A stretch of DNA of 64,000 nucleotides from Azospirillum sp. TSH64 (GCF_003116035.1 NZ_LGQW01000015.1:4209431-4273430); one strand, 5' to 3'. Shown: positions 54,745 to 63,575, counted from the first letter of the stretch. The notes: a model not told the origin generated them from the sequence alone. A program made the numbers and translations.

Positions 54745-55371
54745 TCAGCGCGCCGGATTGAAGGCCGGTCCGGTAAGTTCCGGCCCCTTCGCAGCGTCGG
54801 CGATGGTTATGGCAGCCGGCCCCTGTGCGCCCAGCGTGACGGTCACCGGCTTGCCGTTGTTGTAGTTCTTCCACATCTGGTAGAGCGCCAGCGCTGCGAA
54901 CATTTTGGCGTCACGGCCGGTGTTGTACAGCCATTCCTGGGTCGGCACGACCCGCAGCGTGCCATTGGCGCCCTGTTCCACCTTGTCGGCGAAGCGGTAG
55001 CCGAGCTGCTCGCCGATGCCGGCGACCAGACCGTCGAAGCCGGGCGAAAGCTTGCCGAACCCGGCCTGCGCCGGCGCGCTTTCGCCGCTGCCCAGCGAGC
55101 TGGCGCTCTGCCGCTTGACGAGGTCAGAGAACAGCCAGCCCTCCTCCCCGGTGCGCAGCACGCGGACACCCATCCAGTTGCCCTCCCGCCGCAGTTCGAC
55201 CACGTCCTCGCCGCGCATGATCGTGGAGCGCACCGCCGCGTCGTCGGACGGACCGGCACGCAGATTGACCTTCTCGCCCGTCACCGCATGGATGTCGCCC
55301 GACGCCGCCAGCGCAGGCGTTCCTGCCAATCCAAGCGCTGCAACTAGGACCATGATCGTCGACCGTGACAT
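54745..55371 (-). CDS. Exported SH3-domain protein
   Basis: A 208-residue protein with a signal peptide (TIMVLVAALGLAGTPALAA) and one bacterial SH3 domain near residues 30-90 (VNLRAGPSDDAAVRSTIMRGEDVVELRREGNWMGVRV, then GWLFSDLV). The remainder is without a recognised domain; YRFADKVEQGANGTLRVVPTQEWLYNTGRDAKMFAALALYQMWK appears helical. The start at 55371 follows GGGAGGAACTGTC. Members of this type bind cell-wall or periplasmic partners. It converges on the GMC gene and is divergent from the reductase gene, so a link to the oxygenase system is only positional. Confidence 0.78.
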   Translation of the reverse strand: MSRSTIMVLVAALGLAGTPALAASGDIHAVTGEKVNLRAGPSDDAAVRSTIMRGEDVVELRREGNWMGVRVLRTGEEGWLFSDLVKRQSASSLGSGESAPAQAGFGKLSPGFDGLVAGIGEQLGYRFADKVEQGANGTLRVVPTQEWLYNTGRDAKMFAALALYQMWKNYNNGKPVTVTLGAQGPAAITIADAAKGPELTGPAFNPAR

Positions 55372-55467
55372 GACAGTTCCTCCCGTTGGGGGTGCCCGCG
55401 CACCGTTTCGCGAACAACGCATGGCGACCGCCGGATGATCCGCCGAACCGGGATTCCACATTTTCTC

Positions 55468-55498
55468 TTGACCTGAAGTTAGCTTGAGGTTTTAGGCT
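55468..55498 (+). promoter_or_regulatory. SoxR/MerR-type promoter of the reductase gene
   Basis: TTGACC at 55468-55473 and TAGGCT at 55493-55498 are separated by 19 bases, the over-long spacer typical of MerR-family promoters. The spacer holds CCTGAAGTTAGCTTGAGG (55472-55489), which matches the SoxR box CCTCAAGTTAACTTGAGG at 16 of 18 positions. Confidence 0.7.
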
Positions 55499-55531
55499 GC
55501 CTGCATTGGATCTGGCATACCAGACCCGCCG

Positions 55532-56533
55532 ATGACACTCGCAGGCAGGATTATGAGCAGCACGCAGCCTGAAACGCCGCAGCCCTCAGCCAAGGCACCC
55601 TGGACGTTGCGCGTGCACCGCCTCGAGCGGATCGCACCGCAGGTCCGGCTGGTCGAACTGCGCGATCCGGATGGGCGGGGGCTGCCGCCGGCTGAGCCCG
55701 GCGCCCATATCGACCTCCATCTGCCGGACGGGGCGGTGCGCTCCTATTCGCTGTGCGGCGATCCGGCGGACCGCCAAGCCTACCGCATCGCCGTCCTGAA
55801 CGTGCCGGGCGGGCGGGGATCGGGCTTCGTGCATGGCGAACTGGCTCTTGGAGCCGATCTGGCCATCTCCCCGCCCCGCAACAATTTCCGCTTCGACGAC
55901 GCAGCGCGCTACCTGTTCATCGCTGGCGGCATCGGCATCACACCGCTGTTGCCGATGATCCGCAGGGCGGCGGAGCGGGGCGCCGATTGGGTCCTGCACT
56001 ATTGCGTGCGCAGTGCCGCGGCGGCGCCCTTCCTCGAAGATCTCCGCGCCCTGCCGCATGGCCGCGTCGACCTGCATGCCGCCGACGACGGCCGACGGCT
56101 TGCGGTCGACGCATTGATGGCGTCCACCCCTGTCGATGTCCCGGTCTATTGCTGCGGTCCGCAGCGGTTGATGGAAGCGGTGGCAGCCGCCGCCCGGCCG
56201 GACCAGGATGTCCGCTTGGAATGGTTCACGCCGCGTCCGGAGCCGGCCCGTCAGGACATGGTGGACGCCAGCTTCGACGTGGTCTGCGCGCGGTCCGGCG
56301 TCACCGTCACGGTTCCGGCGGGAACCAGCATCCTGGATGCGCTCTACGCCGCTGGGGTCGAGGTCGACTCCTCCTGCGAACAGGGCATCTGCGGCACCTG
56401 CGAGACGACGGTGCTGGAGGGCGAGCCCGACCATCGCGACAGCGTCCTGTCCGATGCGGAACGCGCTGCCGGCAAGACGATGATGCTGTGCGTCTCCCGG
56501 GCCCGGAGCGCAAAATTGGTTCTGGATGTCTGA
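55532..56533 (+). CDS. Phthalate-dioxygenase-reductase-type (FMN/2Fe-2S) oxidoreductase
   Basis: A 333-residue class IA reductase: flavin barrel with RSYSLCGDP, nucleotide domain with [15 protein letters not shown] and VYCCGPQRLMEAV, and a C-terminal 2Fe-2S domain with SSCEQGICGTCETTVLEGEPDHRD and a distal Cys in MMLCVS. Flavin before and ferredoxin after is the domain order of PDR/VanB proteins that feed Rieske oxygenases. No oxygenase component is adjacent. ATG at 55553 (MSSTQ) is an alternative start. The SoxR-type promoter directly upstream suggests it responds to redox-cycling compounds or serves redox defence. Confidence 0.88.
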   Translation: MTLAGRIMSSTQPETPQPSAKAPWTLRVHRLERIAPQVRLVELRDPDGRGLPPAEPGAHIDLHLPDGAVRSYSLCGDPADRQAYRIAVLNVPGGRGSGFVHGELALGADLAISPPRNNFRFDDAARYLFIAGGIGITPLLPMIRRAAERGADWVLHYCVRSAAAAPFLEDLRALPHGRVDLHAADDGRRLAVDALMASTPVDVPVYCCGPQRLMEAVAAAARPDQDVRLEWFTPRPEPARQDMVDASFDVVCARSGVTVTVPAGTSILDALYAAGVEVDSSCEQGICGTCETTVLEGEPDHRDSVLSDAERAAGKTMMLCVSRARSAKLVLDV

Positions 56534-56567
56534 CGCTTCATTATGAAACGACCATTGGGAGAGTTCG

Positions 56568-56993
56568 ATGACCGAGGAAGAGCTGCGCCAACTTGGGCTT
56601 GCGCTTTTGAACAGCCCGGCGGAGGCCATCGTCTATTCCGACCGGGAGGGTCTCATCCGGTTCTGGAATGCGGGGGCGGAACGCGTGTTCGGCTTCACCG
56701 CCGAAGAGGCGCTGGGCCAATCGCTGGACATCATCATCCCCGAACGGCAGCGCCAGCGCCATTGGGAAGGCTATGAAGAGGTGATGAAGACGGGGGTGAG
56801 CCGCTATGGCAGCGGCGACCTGCTGTCGGTTCCGGCATTGCGCAAGGACGGCAGCCGCATCTCGGTTGAGTTCACCATCGTGCCCTTGAAGGACGCGGAC
56901 GGCGCCATGCTCGGGATGGCCTCCGTCATGCGCGACGTGTCCGCCCGCTTCGAGGAGTTGAAGACCCTGCGCCGTCAGGCGGCGGGACGCTGA
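56568..56993 (+). CDS. Single-domain PAS protein
   Basis: A 141-residue protein consisting of one PAS domain: NSPAEAIVYSDREGLIRFWNAGAERVFGFTAEEALGQSLDIIIPER at the N-terminus and a PAC-like VEFTIVPLKDADGAMLGMASVMRDVSARFEE at the end. It has no output domain. The asparagine in FWNAGAERVFG is the common cofactor/ligand-loop position of haem- or flavin-free PAS folds. It follows the reductase gene by 34 bases and is likely cotranscribed, so it may sense the redox state or the reductase substrate. Function otherwise unknown. Confidence 0.8.
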   Translation: MTEEELRQLGLALLNSPAEAIVYSDREGLIRFWNAGAERVFGFTAEEALGQSLDIIIPERQRQRHWEGYEEVMKTGVSRYGSGDLLSVPALRKDGSRISVEFTIVPLKDADGAMLGMASVMRDVSARFEELKTLRRQAAGR

Positions 56994-57004
56994 TACCTCC
57001 CTTT

Positions 57005-57035
57005 CCCGTCTGGCCCTACCCACCGGCCAGACGGG
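57005..57035. terminator. Terminator hairpin between converging PAS and acyl-CoA synthetase genes
   Basis: Perfect 11-base-pair stem (CCCGTCTGGCC with its complement) and a nine-base loop. It overlaps the last codons of the synthetase gene (stop at 57016-57018). Confidence 0.7.
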
Positions 57036-58533
57036 CGCGCAGTTCGCGCTTCACCACCTTGCCATAGTTGTTCTTCGGCAGCTCCTCGACCAACAGGTAA
57101 CGCTTGGGCCGCTTGAACCGGGCGATGCTGGCGTTGCAATGCTCATCGAGGCCGCCGGGGGAGATTTCGCGCCCCGGCTCGGCGACGATGAAGGCGACGA
57201 CGATCTCGCCCCATTCCGGATCGGGCTGCCCGGTGACACAGACCTCGGCGACGTCGGGGTGGCGCAGCAGCACCTCCTCCACCTCGCGCGGATAGATGTT
57301 GCTGCCGCCGCTGATGATGACGTCCTTCGACCGGTCGCGCAGCGTCAGATAGCCGTGCCCGTCGAAGGACCCCATGTCGCCGGTGAACAGCCAGCCGTCG
57401 CGCAATGCGTCGGCCGTCGCCTTGGCATTGTTCCAGTATCCGGCCATCACCACGTCGCCGCGGCAGACGATCTCTCCCACCTCGCCGATGGGCAGCGGCC
57501 GGCCGTCGCCGTCCACCACCGCAACCTCGACGCCGCTGCGGGCGAAACCGACCGAACCCAGCACCGCATCGTCCTCGCTTGCATGGTCGCGACGCCGCAG
57601 CGACGCGATGGTCATCGGCGCCTCGCCCTGGCCGTAGATCTGGACGAAGACCGGCCCGAAAACCGCCAGCGAGCGGCGCAGTTCCTCCACATACATCGGA
57701 CCGCCGCCATAGACGATGGAGCGCAGGTTGGCCGGCCGCCGGCCGTCGCGTTCCGCCTCCAGACGCAGCCTCTGCACCATCGTCGGGGCCAGGAAGGCGC
57801 CGCAGCCGGGGTGACGGTCGCAGAGTTCGAGGAATTCCGCCGGTTCGAAGGCGGAGGAGGCCGGGACCACCTGTCGGGCACCGCGGGCGACATAGGCCGC
57901 CATATAGAGGCCGGAGCCGTGCGACATCGGCGCCGCATGCAGCAGGCTGCAATCCTCGTCCACCGCCTCGACGTCCGCCAGATGGGCAACGGTCATGGCC
58001 AGCAGATTGCGGTGGGACAGCATCGCCCCCTTCGACCGCCCGGTGGTGCCGCTGGTGTAGAACAGCCAGCCCAGCGCCTGCGGATCGGGATCGACCGGCC
58101 CGGCCCATTCGTCCCCTGCCGTCAGCGCCGCATAGCCCTCGCCGCCGATGACGATCCGGCGGCAGGACGCCGCAGGCGACCCGTCCAGCGCCTGCTCCAG
58201 CCCGCCGGCCAGCTTGGGCGAGACGAAGACGATGGACGCGCCGGAATCCTCCAGGATCTGCACCAGTTCGCGTGGATGCAGCTTGGCGTTCACCGGCGTC
58301 GCCGCCATGCCGGCTGCCCAGATGGCGAAGAACAGCTCGACATACTCGGGCACATTTTCCGTCGCGATGGCGATGCGGTCGCCCGGCCGACCGGATGCGC
58401 GCAGGCCGGCGGCGATGCGCAGTGAGCGGGAGCGGAGTTCGGCAAAGCTGTGAAGCTGCTCGGTGCCGCGGAACACCGCTCCATGGCCGGGGAAACGGGC
58501 CGCCGCCTGATCGAGAAGGGAAAAGAGATTCAC
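57016..58533 (-). CDS. AMP-forming acyl-CoA synthetase/ligase
   Basis: A 505-residue ANL-superfamily ligase. Core motifs are LFYTSGTTGRSKGAMLSH (ATP P-loop), QIYGQGEAPM, GWLFTGDMGSFDGHGYLTLRDRSKDVIISGG and the catalytic lysine near the end in PKNNYGKVVKRELRA. A GTG at 58531-58533 (VNLFSLLDQAAARFPGHGAV) is the best start, with GGAAGGAACGGCAGCG before it and the family's usual N-terminus; in-frame ATGs upstream lie inside the neighbouring regulator gene. Substrate unknown, probably a carboxylic acid; it could link to oxidised products of the oxygenase pathway, but it is divergently controlled. Confidence 0.87.
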   Translation of the reverse strand: MNLFSLLDQAAARFPGHGAVFRGTEQLHSFAELRSRSLRIAAGLRASGRPGDRIAIATENVPEYVELFFAIWAAGMAATPVNAKLHPRELVQILEDSGASIVFVSPKLAGGLEQALDGSPAASCRRIVIGGEGYAALTAGDEWAGPVDPDPQALGWLFYTSGTTGRSKGAMLSHRNLLAMTVAHLADVEAVDEDCSLLHAAPMSHGSGLYMAAYVARGARQVVPASSAFEPAEFLELCDRHPGCGAFLAPTMVQRLRLEAERDGRRPANLRSIVYGGGPMYVEELRRSLAVFGPVFVQIYGQGEAPMTIASLRRRDHASEDDAVLGSVGFARSGVEVAVVDGDGRPLPIGEVGEIVCRGDVVMAGYWNNAKATADALRDGWLFTGDMGSFDGHGYLTLRDRSKDVIISGGSNIYPREVEEVLLRHPDVAEVCVTGQPDPEWGEIVVAFIVAEPGREISPGGLDEHCNASIARFKRPKRYLLVEELPKNNYGKVVKRELRARLAGG

Positions 58534-58558
58534 CGCTGCCGTTCCTTCCTGCCACCGC

Positions 58559-59416
58559 TCATCCGCCAGACGCCACCGCGGTCCTTCGACCGGCCAGGGC
58601 GCGGATGCGTTCTTTAACCTGTTCGTCCAGCGGATTGTAGACCAGAAGACCGAGATCGGGGCGTCCATCGACGGCGAAGGCCGAATATTCCATCTCGACG
58701 CTGCCGAGCTCCGGGTGCTGGAGCCGCTTGACCCCCTCGCTCGGCGCGTAGACGTCATTCTCATTCCAGAATCGGGCGAAGTCGGCGCTCGTCCGGCACA
58801 GCTCGTCGACGAGATCGGCGATCTCCTTGACTGCCCCGGCCCGTGCCGCATCGACGCGGAAGGCGCCGACCAGATGCCGCGCCATACCCTCCCAGTCCTT
58901 CTGCTTGGCCCGGATCGCCGGATTGCCGAACACCAGCCGCAGGATGTTCCGCTGATCGGGCGGAAGCGTTCCGTAATCGGTCAACACCACCGCGGCGGCA
59001 CGATTCCAGGCCAGCACGTCCCAGGTCGCGGTCTTGATGAAGGCCGGGCAGGCATCGAAGGACTCCAACAGCCGTTGCAGGCGCGGGCTGACACCTTGTG
59101 CAGGCCTGTAGCGCATCTCCGGCGGCCGGCCGAGCGCCAGGATGAACAGATGCTCCCGCTCCAGATCGGTCAGCATCAGGCTGCCGGCGATCCGGTCCAG
59201 CACGTCGGCCGACGGCGCCCCGCCCCGCCCCTGCTCCAGCCACGTGTACCAAGTCGGGCTGATGTTGGCGCGCTGCGCCACCTCCTCCCGGCGCAGGCCC
59301 GGCGTGCGGCGGCGTCCCGAGAATCCGAAGGCCGCCGGGTCCAGCCGCGTCCGGCGGTCGCGCAGGAAGGCGGCGAGCGTGGCGGCCGGACTGGTCTGTC
59401 TGGTGTCGGTCTGCAT
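58559..59416 (-). CDS. MmyB-like XRE-family regulator
   Basis: A 285-residue regulator. N-terminal HTH (LAAFLRDRRTRLDPAAFGFSGRRRTPGLRREEVAQRANISPTWYTWLEQGRG) and a C-terminal MmyB-like ligand-binding domain (FIKTATWDVLAWNRAAAVVLTDYG, LFVFGNPAIR-like LVFGNPAIRAKQKDWEGMARHLV). The layout matches MmyB-family proteins that bind fatty acids. It is divergent from an SDR gene with about 100 bases between starts, the usual target arrangement. It ends 25 bases before the acyl-CoA synthetase start, so the two could be cotranscribed. Confidence 0.88.
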   Translation of the reverse strand: MQTDTRQTSPAATLAAFLRDRRTRLDPAAFGFSGRRRTPGLRREEVAQRANISPTWYTWLEQGRGGAPSADVLDRIAGSLMLTDLEREHLFILALGRPPEMRYRPAQGVSPRLQRLLESFDACPAFIKTATWDVLAWNRAAAVVLTDYGTLPPDQRNILRLVFGNPAIRAKQKDWEGMARHLVGAFRVDAARAGAVKEIADLVDELCRTSADFARFWNENDVYAPSEGVKRLQHPELGSVEMEYSAFAVDGRPDLGLLVYNPLDEQVKERIRALAGRRTAVASGG

Positions 59417-59519
59417 TGGCTGATCCTGGTAGCCGCTATACTAGGAAAACGTCACTACTTTAACAGGATATCACGGTGGGACAGAGTGGAGGCGACGGAA
59501 TTGGAAAGGTGATTGTCCC

Positions 59520-60407
59520 ATGCGTATTTTCCTCACCGGCGCCACCGGTTTCATCGGTCGGGCCGTGCTGTCCGACCTGCTCCAGGCCGGACACCAAGTC
59601 ATCGGCATGACCCGGTCCGGGGACGGCGCCCGCGCGCTGGAGTCCGCCGGTGCCGAGCCGCACCTGGGCACGCTGGAGGATCTGGCGAGCATCCGCGGCG
59701 GTGCCGAGAAGGCCGACGCCGTGATCCACACCGCCTTCGACCATGACTTCTCGCGCTTCGCCGAGAATTGCGCAAAGGACGGCCGGGTGATCGGTGCCTT
59801 GGGTGCGGCGTTGAAGGGCTCGAACCGCCCGCTGCTGATCACCTCAGGGGTCGGCATGGGGGGTGCCGGCCATGGCCGGCTTGCCCGCGAAGATGTCTTC
59901 GACGACGCCCACCCCAACCCGCGCATCGCGTCGGAGCGGGCCGGAAACGAGCTGCTGGACGCCGGCGTCAACGTCGCGGTGATGCGGCTGCCGCAGGTCC
60001 ACAACACGGAGAAGCAGGGGCTGATCACCCCGCTGATCGAAATCTTCCGCGCGAAGGGCGTCGCCGCCTATATCGGCGAGGGGCAGAACCGCTGGTCCGC
60101 CGGTCATCTGGGCGATGTCGCCCGCCTCTATCGTCTGGCCATCGAGAAGGCGGAAGCCGGCGCCCGCTACCATGCGGTCGGTGAGGAAGGCGTCGGAACC
60201 CGCGAGATCGTCGAGAGGCTGGCCCGCGGCCTGAAGATTCCGACGGTTTCCATCCCACAGGACAAGGCCGCCGAGCATTTCGGCTGGATGGCGATCTTCG
60301 CGGGCATCGACATGGCGGCGTCCAGCGCCCTGACCCAGGCGGCGCTCGGCTGGCGTCCGGCAGGCCCCGATCTCATCGCCGATCTGGAGGCAATGCGCTA
60401 TTCCTGA
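59520..60407 (+). CDS. NAD-dependent epimerase/dehydratase-like SDR
   Basis: A 295-residue extended/atypical SDR. Nucleotide motif TGATGFIGRAVLSDL (residues 7-21); a basic TRSGDGARAL after strand 2. The usual YxxxK motif is altered, the region reads ASERAGNELLDAGVNVAVMRLPQVH, as seen in the YwnB/NmrA-like subgroup, so classical SDR chemistry is uncertain. It is regulated presumably by the divergent MmyB-like protein. Its 3' end lies three bases from a converging AraC gene. Start ATG follows GGAAAGGTGATTGTCC. Confidence 0.82.
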   Translation: MRIFLTGATGFIGRAVLSDLLQAGHQVIGMTRSGDGARALESAGAEPHLGTLEDLASIRGGAEKADAVIHTAFDHDFSRFAENCAKDGRVIGALGAALKGSNRPLLITSGVGMGGAGHGRLAREDVFDDAHPNPRIASERAGNELLDAGVNVAVMRLPQVHNTEKQGLITPLIEIFRAKGVAAYIGEGQNRWSAGHLGDVARLYRLAIEKAEAGARYHAVGEEGVGTREIVERLARGLKIPTVSIPQDKAAEHFGWMAIFAGIDMAASSALTQAALGWRPAGPDLIADLEAMRYS

Positions 60408-60410
60408 CGA

Positions 60411-61187
60411 CTATTCGGCACCCTTCAGATATGCGCGCGGCGAAGAGCCGAGCACGCGCTTGAACATCGCGGTGAAGGCGGCGGGGTTGTCATAGCCGAG
60501 GTCGATGGCGACCGCGGTGACGGCTTCGCCCGCCACCAGCCGCGGCAGGGCGGCGGCGAGGCAGGCCTGCTGGCGCCACTCCAGAAAGCTCAGCCCGGTC
60601 TCGCGCCGGAACAGCCGTGTGAAGGCGCGCCGGCTGACACCCAGCTCGTCGCACCACTGCTCGATCGTCTCATGCACCGCCGGCTGTCGGAGAAACCGTC
60701 GGCAGCGCTCGGCCAACGCCGGACTGGTCGGAAACGGGACGGTCAGCGGCTGGGCCGGCAGATGCAGCATCTCGTAGCGGATCAGCGCCATCACCGCGCC
60801 GTCGTGGCTGTCCGGAACGTAAACGGCCGGCACATCCACGGCGCGGGCGATCAGGCTGCGGATGAAGGGGGACAGCCCGACGACCTGACAGCGGTCAGGC
60901 ATTCCGCCGGTCAGGTCCGGGTCCAGATAGAGGCTTTGGGTGGTCACCGCCCCGATCATGCGTACCTCATGCAGGACGCCGGGCGGGATCCACAGGCCGA
61001 AATCGGGCGGCACCACCCAGCGGCCCTGCGGCGTCGACATGATCAGCACCCCGGTGATACCGGAGATCAGCTGTCCCCGCCGGTGACAGTGCAGCGGCAG
61101 AGTACCGCCGTCCGGATAGTCGTGGGTGGTGGCGAGCAGCGGCCGCTCGACGGCATCGATCTCGTCGACACGGACATTTCTCACCAT
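60411..61187 (-). CDS. AraC-family regulator
   Basis: A 258-residue regulator with a cupin-like N-terminal domain (PLLATTHDYPDGGTLPLHCHRRGQLISGITGVLIM, PPDFGLWIPPGVLHEVRM) and a C-terminal AraC double HTH (IEQWCDELGVSRRAFTRLFRRETGLSFLEWRQQACL and AVTAVAIDLGYDNPAAFTAMFKRVLGSSPRAYL). The start at 61187 (MVRNVRVDEID) fits the domain; the open frame goes on upstream to 61433 without family similarity. It is divergent from the MFS exporter gene and likely regulates it. Confidence 0.88.
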   Translation of the reverse strand: MVRNVRVDEIDAVERPLLATTHDYPDGGTLPLHCHRRGQLISGITGVLIMSTPQGRWVVPPDFGLWIPPGVLHEVRMIGAVTTQSLYLDPDLTGGMPDRCQVVGLSPFIRSLIARAVDVPAVYVPDSHDGAVMALIRYEMLHLPAQPLTVPFPTSPALAERCRRFLRQPAVHETIEQWCDELGVSRRAFTRLFRRETGLSFLEWRQQACLAAALPRLVAGEAVTAVAIDLGYDNPAAFTAMFKRVLGSSPRAYLKGAE

Positions 61188-61341
61188 GGCCCAGACTCGT
61201 AAAAAACTGGCCTGACTGCGGTGGCGGGCCTTCTCGACCGACCGTAGGCTTACGGTGCAGTCAACGCAACAGTGCCGGGCCAACCGAACCGCCGATACGC
61301 GGTCCGGACGCCCCAAGGCAGAGAGAAGAGGGCATGCCCCC

Positions 61342-62538
61342 GTGACCGACACCACCATGAGCCGGCCCAGCGCCGGTTCGACGGCCTTTTCCATCCTGGC
61401 CGCGATCAGCGCCTGCCACCTGCTCAACGACATGATCCAGTCGCTGCTGCCGGCGGTCTATCCGATCCTGAAGGACGAGTTCGGCCTCAGCTTCGCCCAG
61501 CTCGGCCTGCTGACCTTCGTCTATCAGCTGACGGCATCGCTCCTTCAGCCGCTGGTCGGACTTTTCACCGACCGCAAGCCGATGCCCTATTCGCTGGTCT
61601 TCGGCATGGGCTCCACGCTGCTCGGGCTTCTCATCCTGGCCTGGGCGCCAAGCTTTCCGGCCCTGCTGGCCGGCGGGATGTTGCTCGGTTTCGGCTCGTC
61701 CGTCTTCCATCCGGAGGCGTCGCGCATCGCCCGTCAGGCGTCCGGCGGCGCCCATGGGCTGGCCCAGTCGCTGTTCCAGGTCGGCGGCAACCTCGGTTCG
61801 GCACTCGGCCCGTTGCTGGCGGCCTTCATCATCCTGCCCCACGGTCAGGGCAGCCTCAGCTGGTTCGCCTTCGCCGCCCTGGCCGGCATGGTGGTGATGG
61901 TGCGGCTGGGAAGCTGGCAGCGCCGGAACGCCAAACCGCGCAAGACCGGCGGCCCGGCGGCTGCGCGCCATGCCGATCTGCCGGCGGGTCAGGTCGCCCG
62001 CGCGGTCGCCATCCTGATCGCGCTGATCGTGTCGAAATACGTCTATCTCGCCAGCATCACCAGCTATTACATCTTCTACCTGATCGACCGCTTCGGCCTG
62101 TCCACCGGCGACGCGCAGCTCTGCCTGTTCGCCTTCCTGGCCGCGGTCGCGGCGGGCACGGTGATCGGCGGCCCGGTGGGCGACCGCATCGGCCGCAAGA
62201 CGGTGATCTGGGTCTCGATCCTCGGCATCCTGCCCTTCACCCTGGCCCTGCCCTATGTCGGGCTGACGACGACGGTGGTTCTCAGCGCCGTGATCGGATT
62301 GGCCCTGGCTTCAGCCTTCCCGGCCATCGTGGTCTATGCGCAGGAGCTGCTGCCCGGCCGGGTCGGCATGGTGTCGGGCCTGTTCTTCGGGCTTGCCTTC
62401 GGCGTCGCCGGCATCGGCGCGGCCGGGTTGGGCGTCGTCGCGGACTGGAAGGGCATCGGCTTCGTCTACACCGCCTGCTCCTTCCTGCCGCTGCTGGGCC
62501 TGCTGACAATCTTCCTGCCGAATGTGGAACGCCGTTAA
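61342..62538 (+). CDS. MFS exporter, fosmidomycin-resistance (Fsr) type
   Basis: A 398-residue major facilitator with twelve membrane segments. It resembles Fsr: an N-terminal ISACHLLNDMIQSLLPAVYPILKDEFGLSFAQLGLLTFVYQ, the loop GLFTDRKPMPYSL, and a second-half VGDRIGRKTVIWVSILG. A GTG at 61342 (MTDTTMSRPSAGS) follows AGAGAAGAGGG; ATG at 61357 is the alternative. The family exports fosmidomycin-like and other small compounds. It is divergent from an AraC gene and ends in a strong terminator. Confidence 0.87.
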   Translation: MTDTTMSRPSAGSTAFSILAAISACHLLNDMIQSLLPAVYPILKDEFGLSFAQLGLLTFVYQLTASLLQPLVGLFTDRKPMPYSLVFGMGSTLLGLLILAWAPSFPALLAGGMLLGFGSSVFHPEASRIARQASGGAHGLAQSLFQVGGNLGSALGPLLAAFIILPHGQGSLSWFAFAALAGMVVMVRLGSWQRRNAKPRKTGGPAAARHADLPAGQVARAVAILIALIVSKYVYLASITSYYIFYLIDRFGLSTGDAQLCLFAFLAAVAAGTVIGGPVGDRIGRKTVIWVSILGILPFTLALPYVGLTTTVVLSAVIGLALASAFPAIVVYAQELLPGRVGMVSGLFFGLAFGVAGIGAAGLGVVADWKGIGFVYTACSFLPLLGLLTIFLPNVERR

Positions 62539-62566
62539 CCGGCACCGGGAGGCGGCACCGGGACGA

Positions 62567-62589
62567 GGGGAGCGCGAGCTCCCCTTTTT
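62567..62589 (+). terminator. Rho-independent terminator after the MFS gene
   Basis: GGGGAGC-GCGA-GCTCCCC followed by TTTTT, 28 bases after the stop codon; perfect seven-base-pair stem with a GCGA tetraloop. Confidence 0.85.
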
Positions 62590-62601
62590 CCATCTCGACC
62601 C

Positions 62602-63483
62602 TCAGGCGTCTTTCCCCAGCTGATCCAGCGCCTCCAGGGCATCGGCGGACAGCACCAGGTCCGCCGCCGCCAGATTCTCCTGCAGATGCTTGACCGACGA
62701 GGTTCCCGGGATCGGCAGGATGTTTGGCGCCCGGTTCAGCAGCCAGGCGAGCGCCACCTGCATCGGCGTCGCCCCGAGCCGGCTGGCGACATCGGACAAC
62801 AGGCCGGACTGGATCGGCGAGAAGCCGCCGAGCGGAAAGAACGGCACATAGGCGATCCCCTTGGCGGCGAGATCGTCGATCAGCGCATCGTCCGCCCGAT
62901 GCACCAGATTGTAGTGGTTCTGCACGCAGACGATCTCGCAGACGCGGCGACCTTCCTCGACCTGCCGCGCCGTGGCGTTGCTGAGCCCGATGTGGCGGAT
63001 CAGCCCCCGCTGCTGGAGGTCTGCAAGAACGCTCAGCTCCCGCTCGACCGATCCTTCCGCCGGGGCATGACCATGGTCGCCCCACAGCCGCATGTTGACG
63101 ACGTCGAGCACGTCAAGGCCGAGATTGCGCAGATTGTCGTGCACCGCCTGCCTCAGCTCTTCCGGCGAGGATGCCTGAAGCCAGGAGGCATCCGCGCCGC
63201 GCCGGGCGCCGACTTTGGTCACGATCAGCAGATCGTACGGATAGGGCGCCAACGCCTCACGGATCAGCTGGTTGGTGACATGCGGACCGTAGAAGTCGCT
63301 GGTGTCGATGTGATTGACGCCCGCCTCGACGGCATGGCGTAGCACGGCGATGGCCGCGTCACGGTCCTTCGGCGGACCGAAGACGCCGGGACCGGCCAAC
63401 TGCATCGCGCCATAGCCGAGCCGGCGGACGGTCTTGCCGCCGATGGTGAAGTTGCAGGATTCGGTCTGATTGGTATCGGACAT
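62602..63483 (-). CDS. Aldo/keto reductase
   Basis: A 293-residue AKR of the YdhF/YhdN-like group. The TIM-barrel start with GGKTVRRLGYGAMQLAG, the catalytic Asp and Tyr in HIDTSDFYGPHVTNQLIREAL, the Lys in VTKVGAR and a C-terminal NADP region NILPIPGTSSVKHLQENLAA (IPGTSS) are visible. Such enzymes reduce aldehydes and ketones with NADPH. It is divergent from a LysR gene with 92 bases between starts, a frequent pairing in which the LysR controls the reductase. Confidence 0.9.
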   Translation of the reverse strand: MSDTNQTESCNFTIGGKTVRRLGYGAMQLAGPGVFGPPKDRDAAIAVLRHAVEAGVNHIDTSDFYGPHVTNQLIREALAPYPYDLLIVTKVGARRGADASWLQASSPEELRQAVHDNLRNLGLDVLDVVNMRLWGDHGHAPAEGSVERELSVLADLQQRGLIRHIGLSNATARQVEEGRRVCEIVCVQNHYNLVHRADDALIDDLAAKGIAYVPFFPLGGFSPIQSGLLSDVASRLGATPMQVALAWLLNRAPNILPIPGTSSVKHLQENLAAADLVLSADALEALDQLGKDA

Positions 63484-63575
63484 GAGGATCTCCTTGATGG
63501 CTTCAGCAATCTAGCCCCCATCCGCAAGTCCGATTAGTCTGCACAATCAGGACAACCCGTGCGGATTTCCGAACA

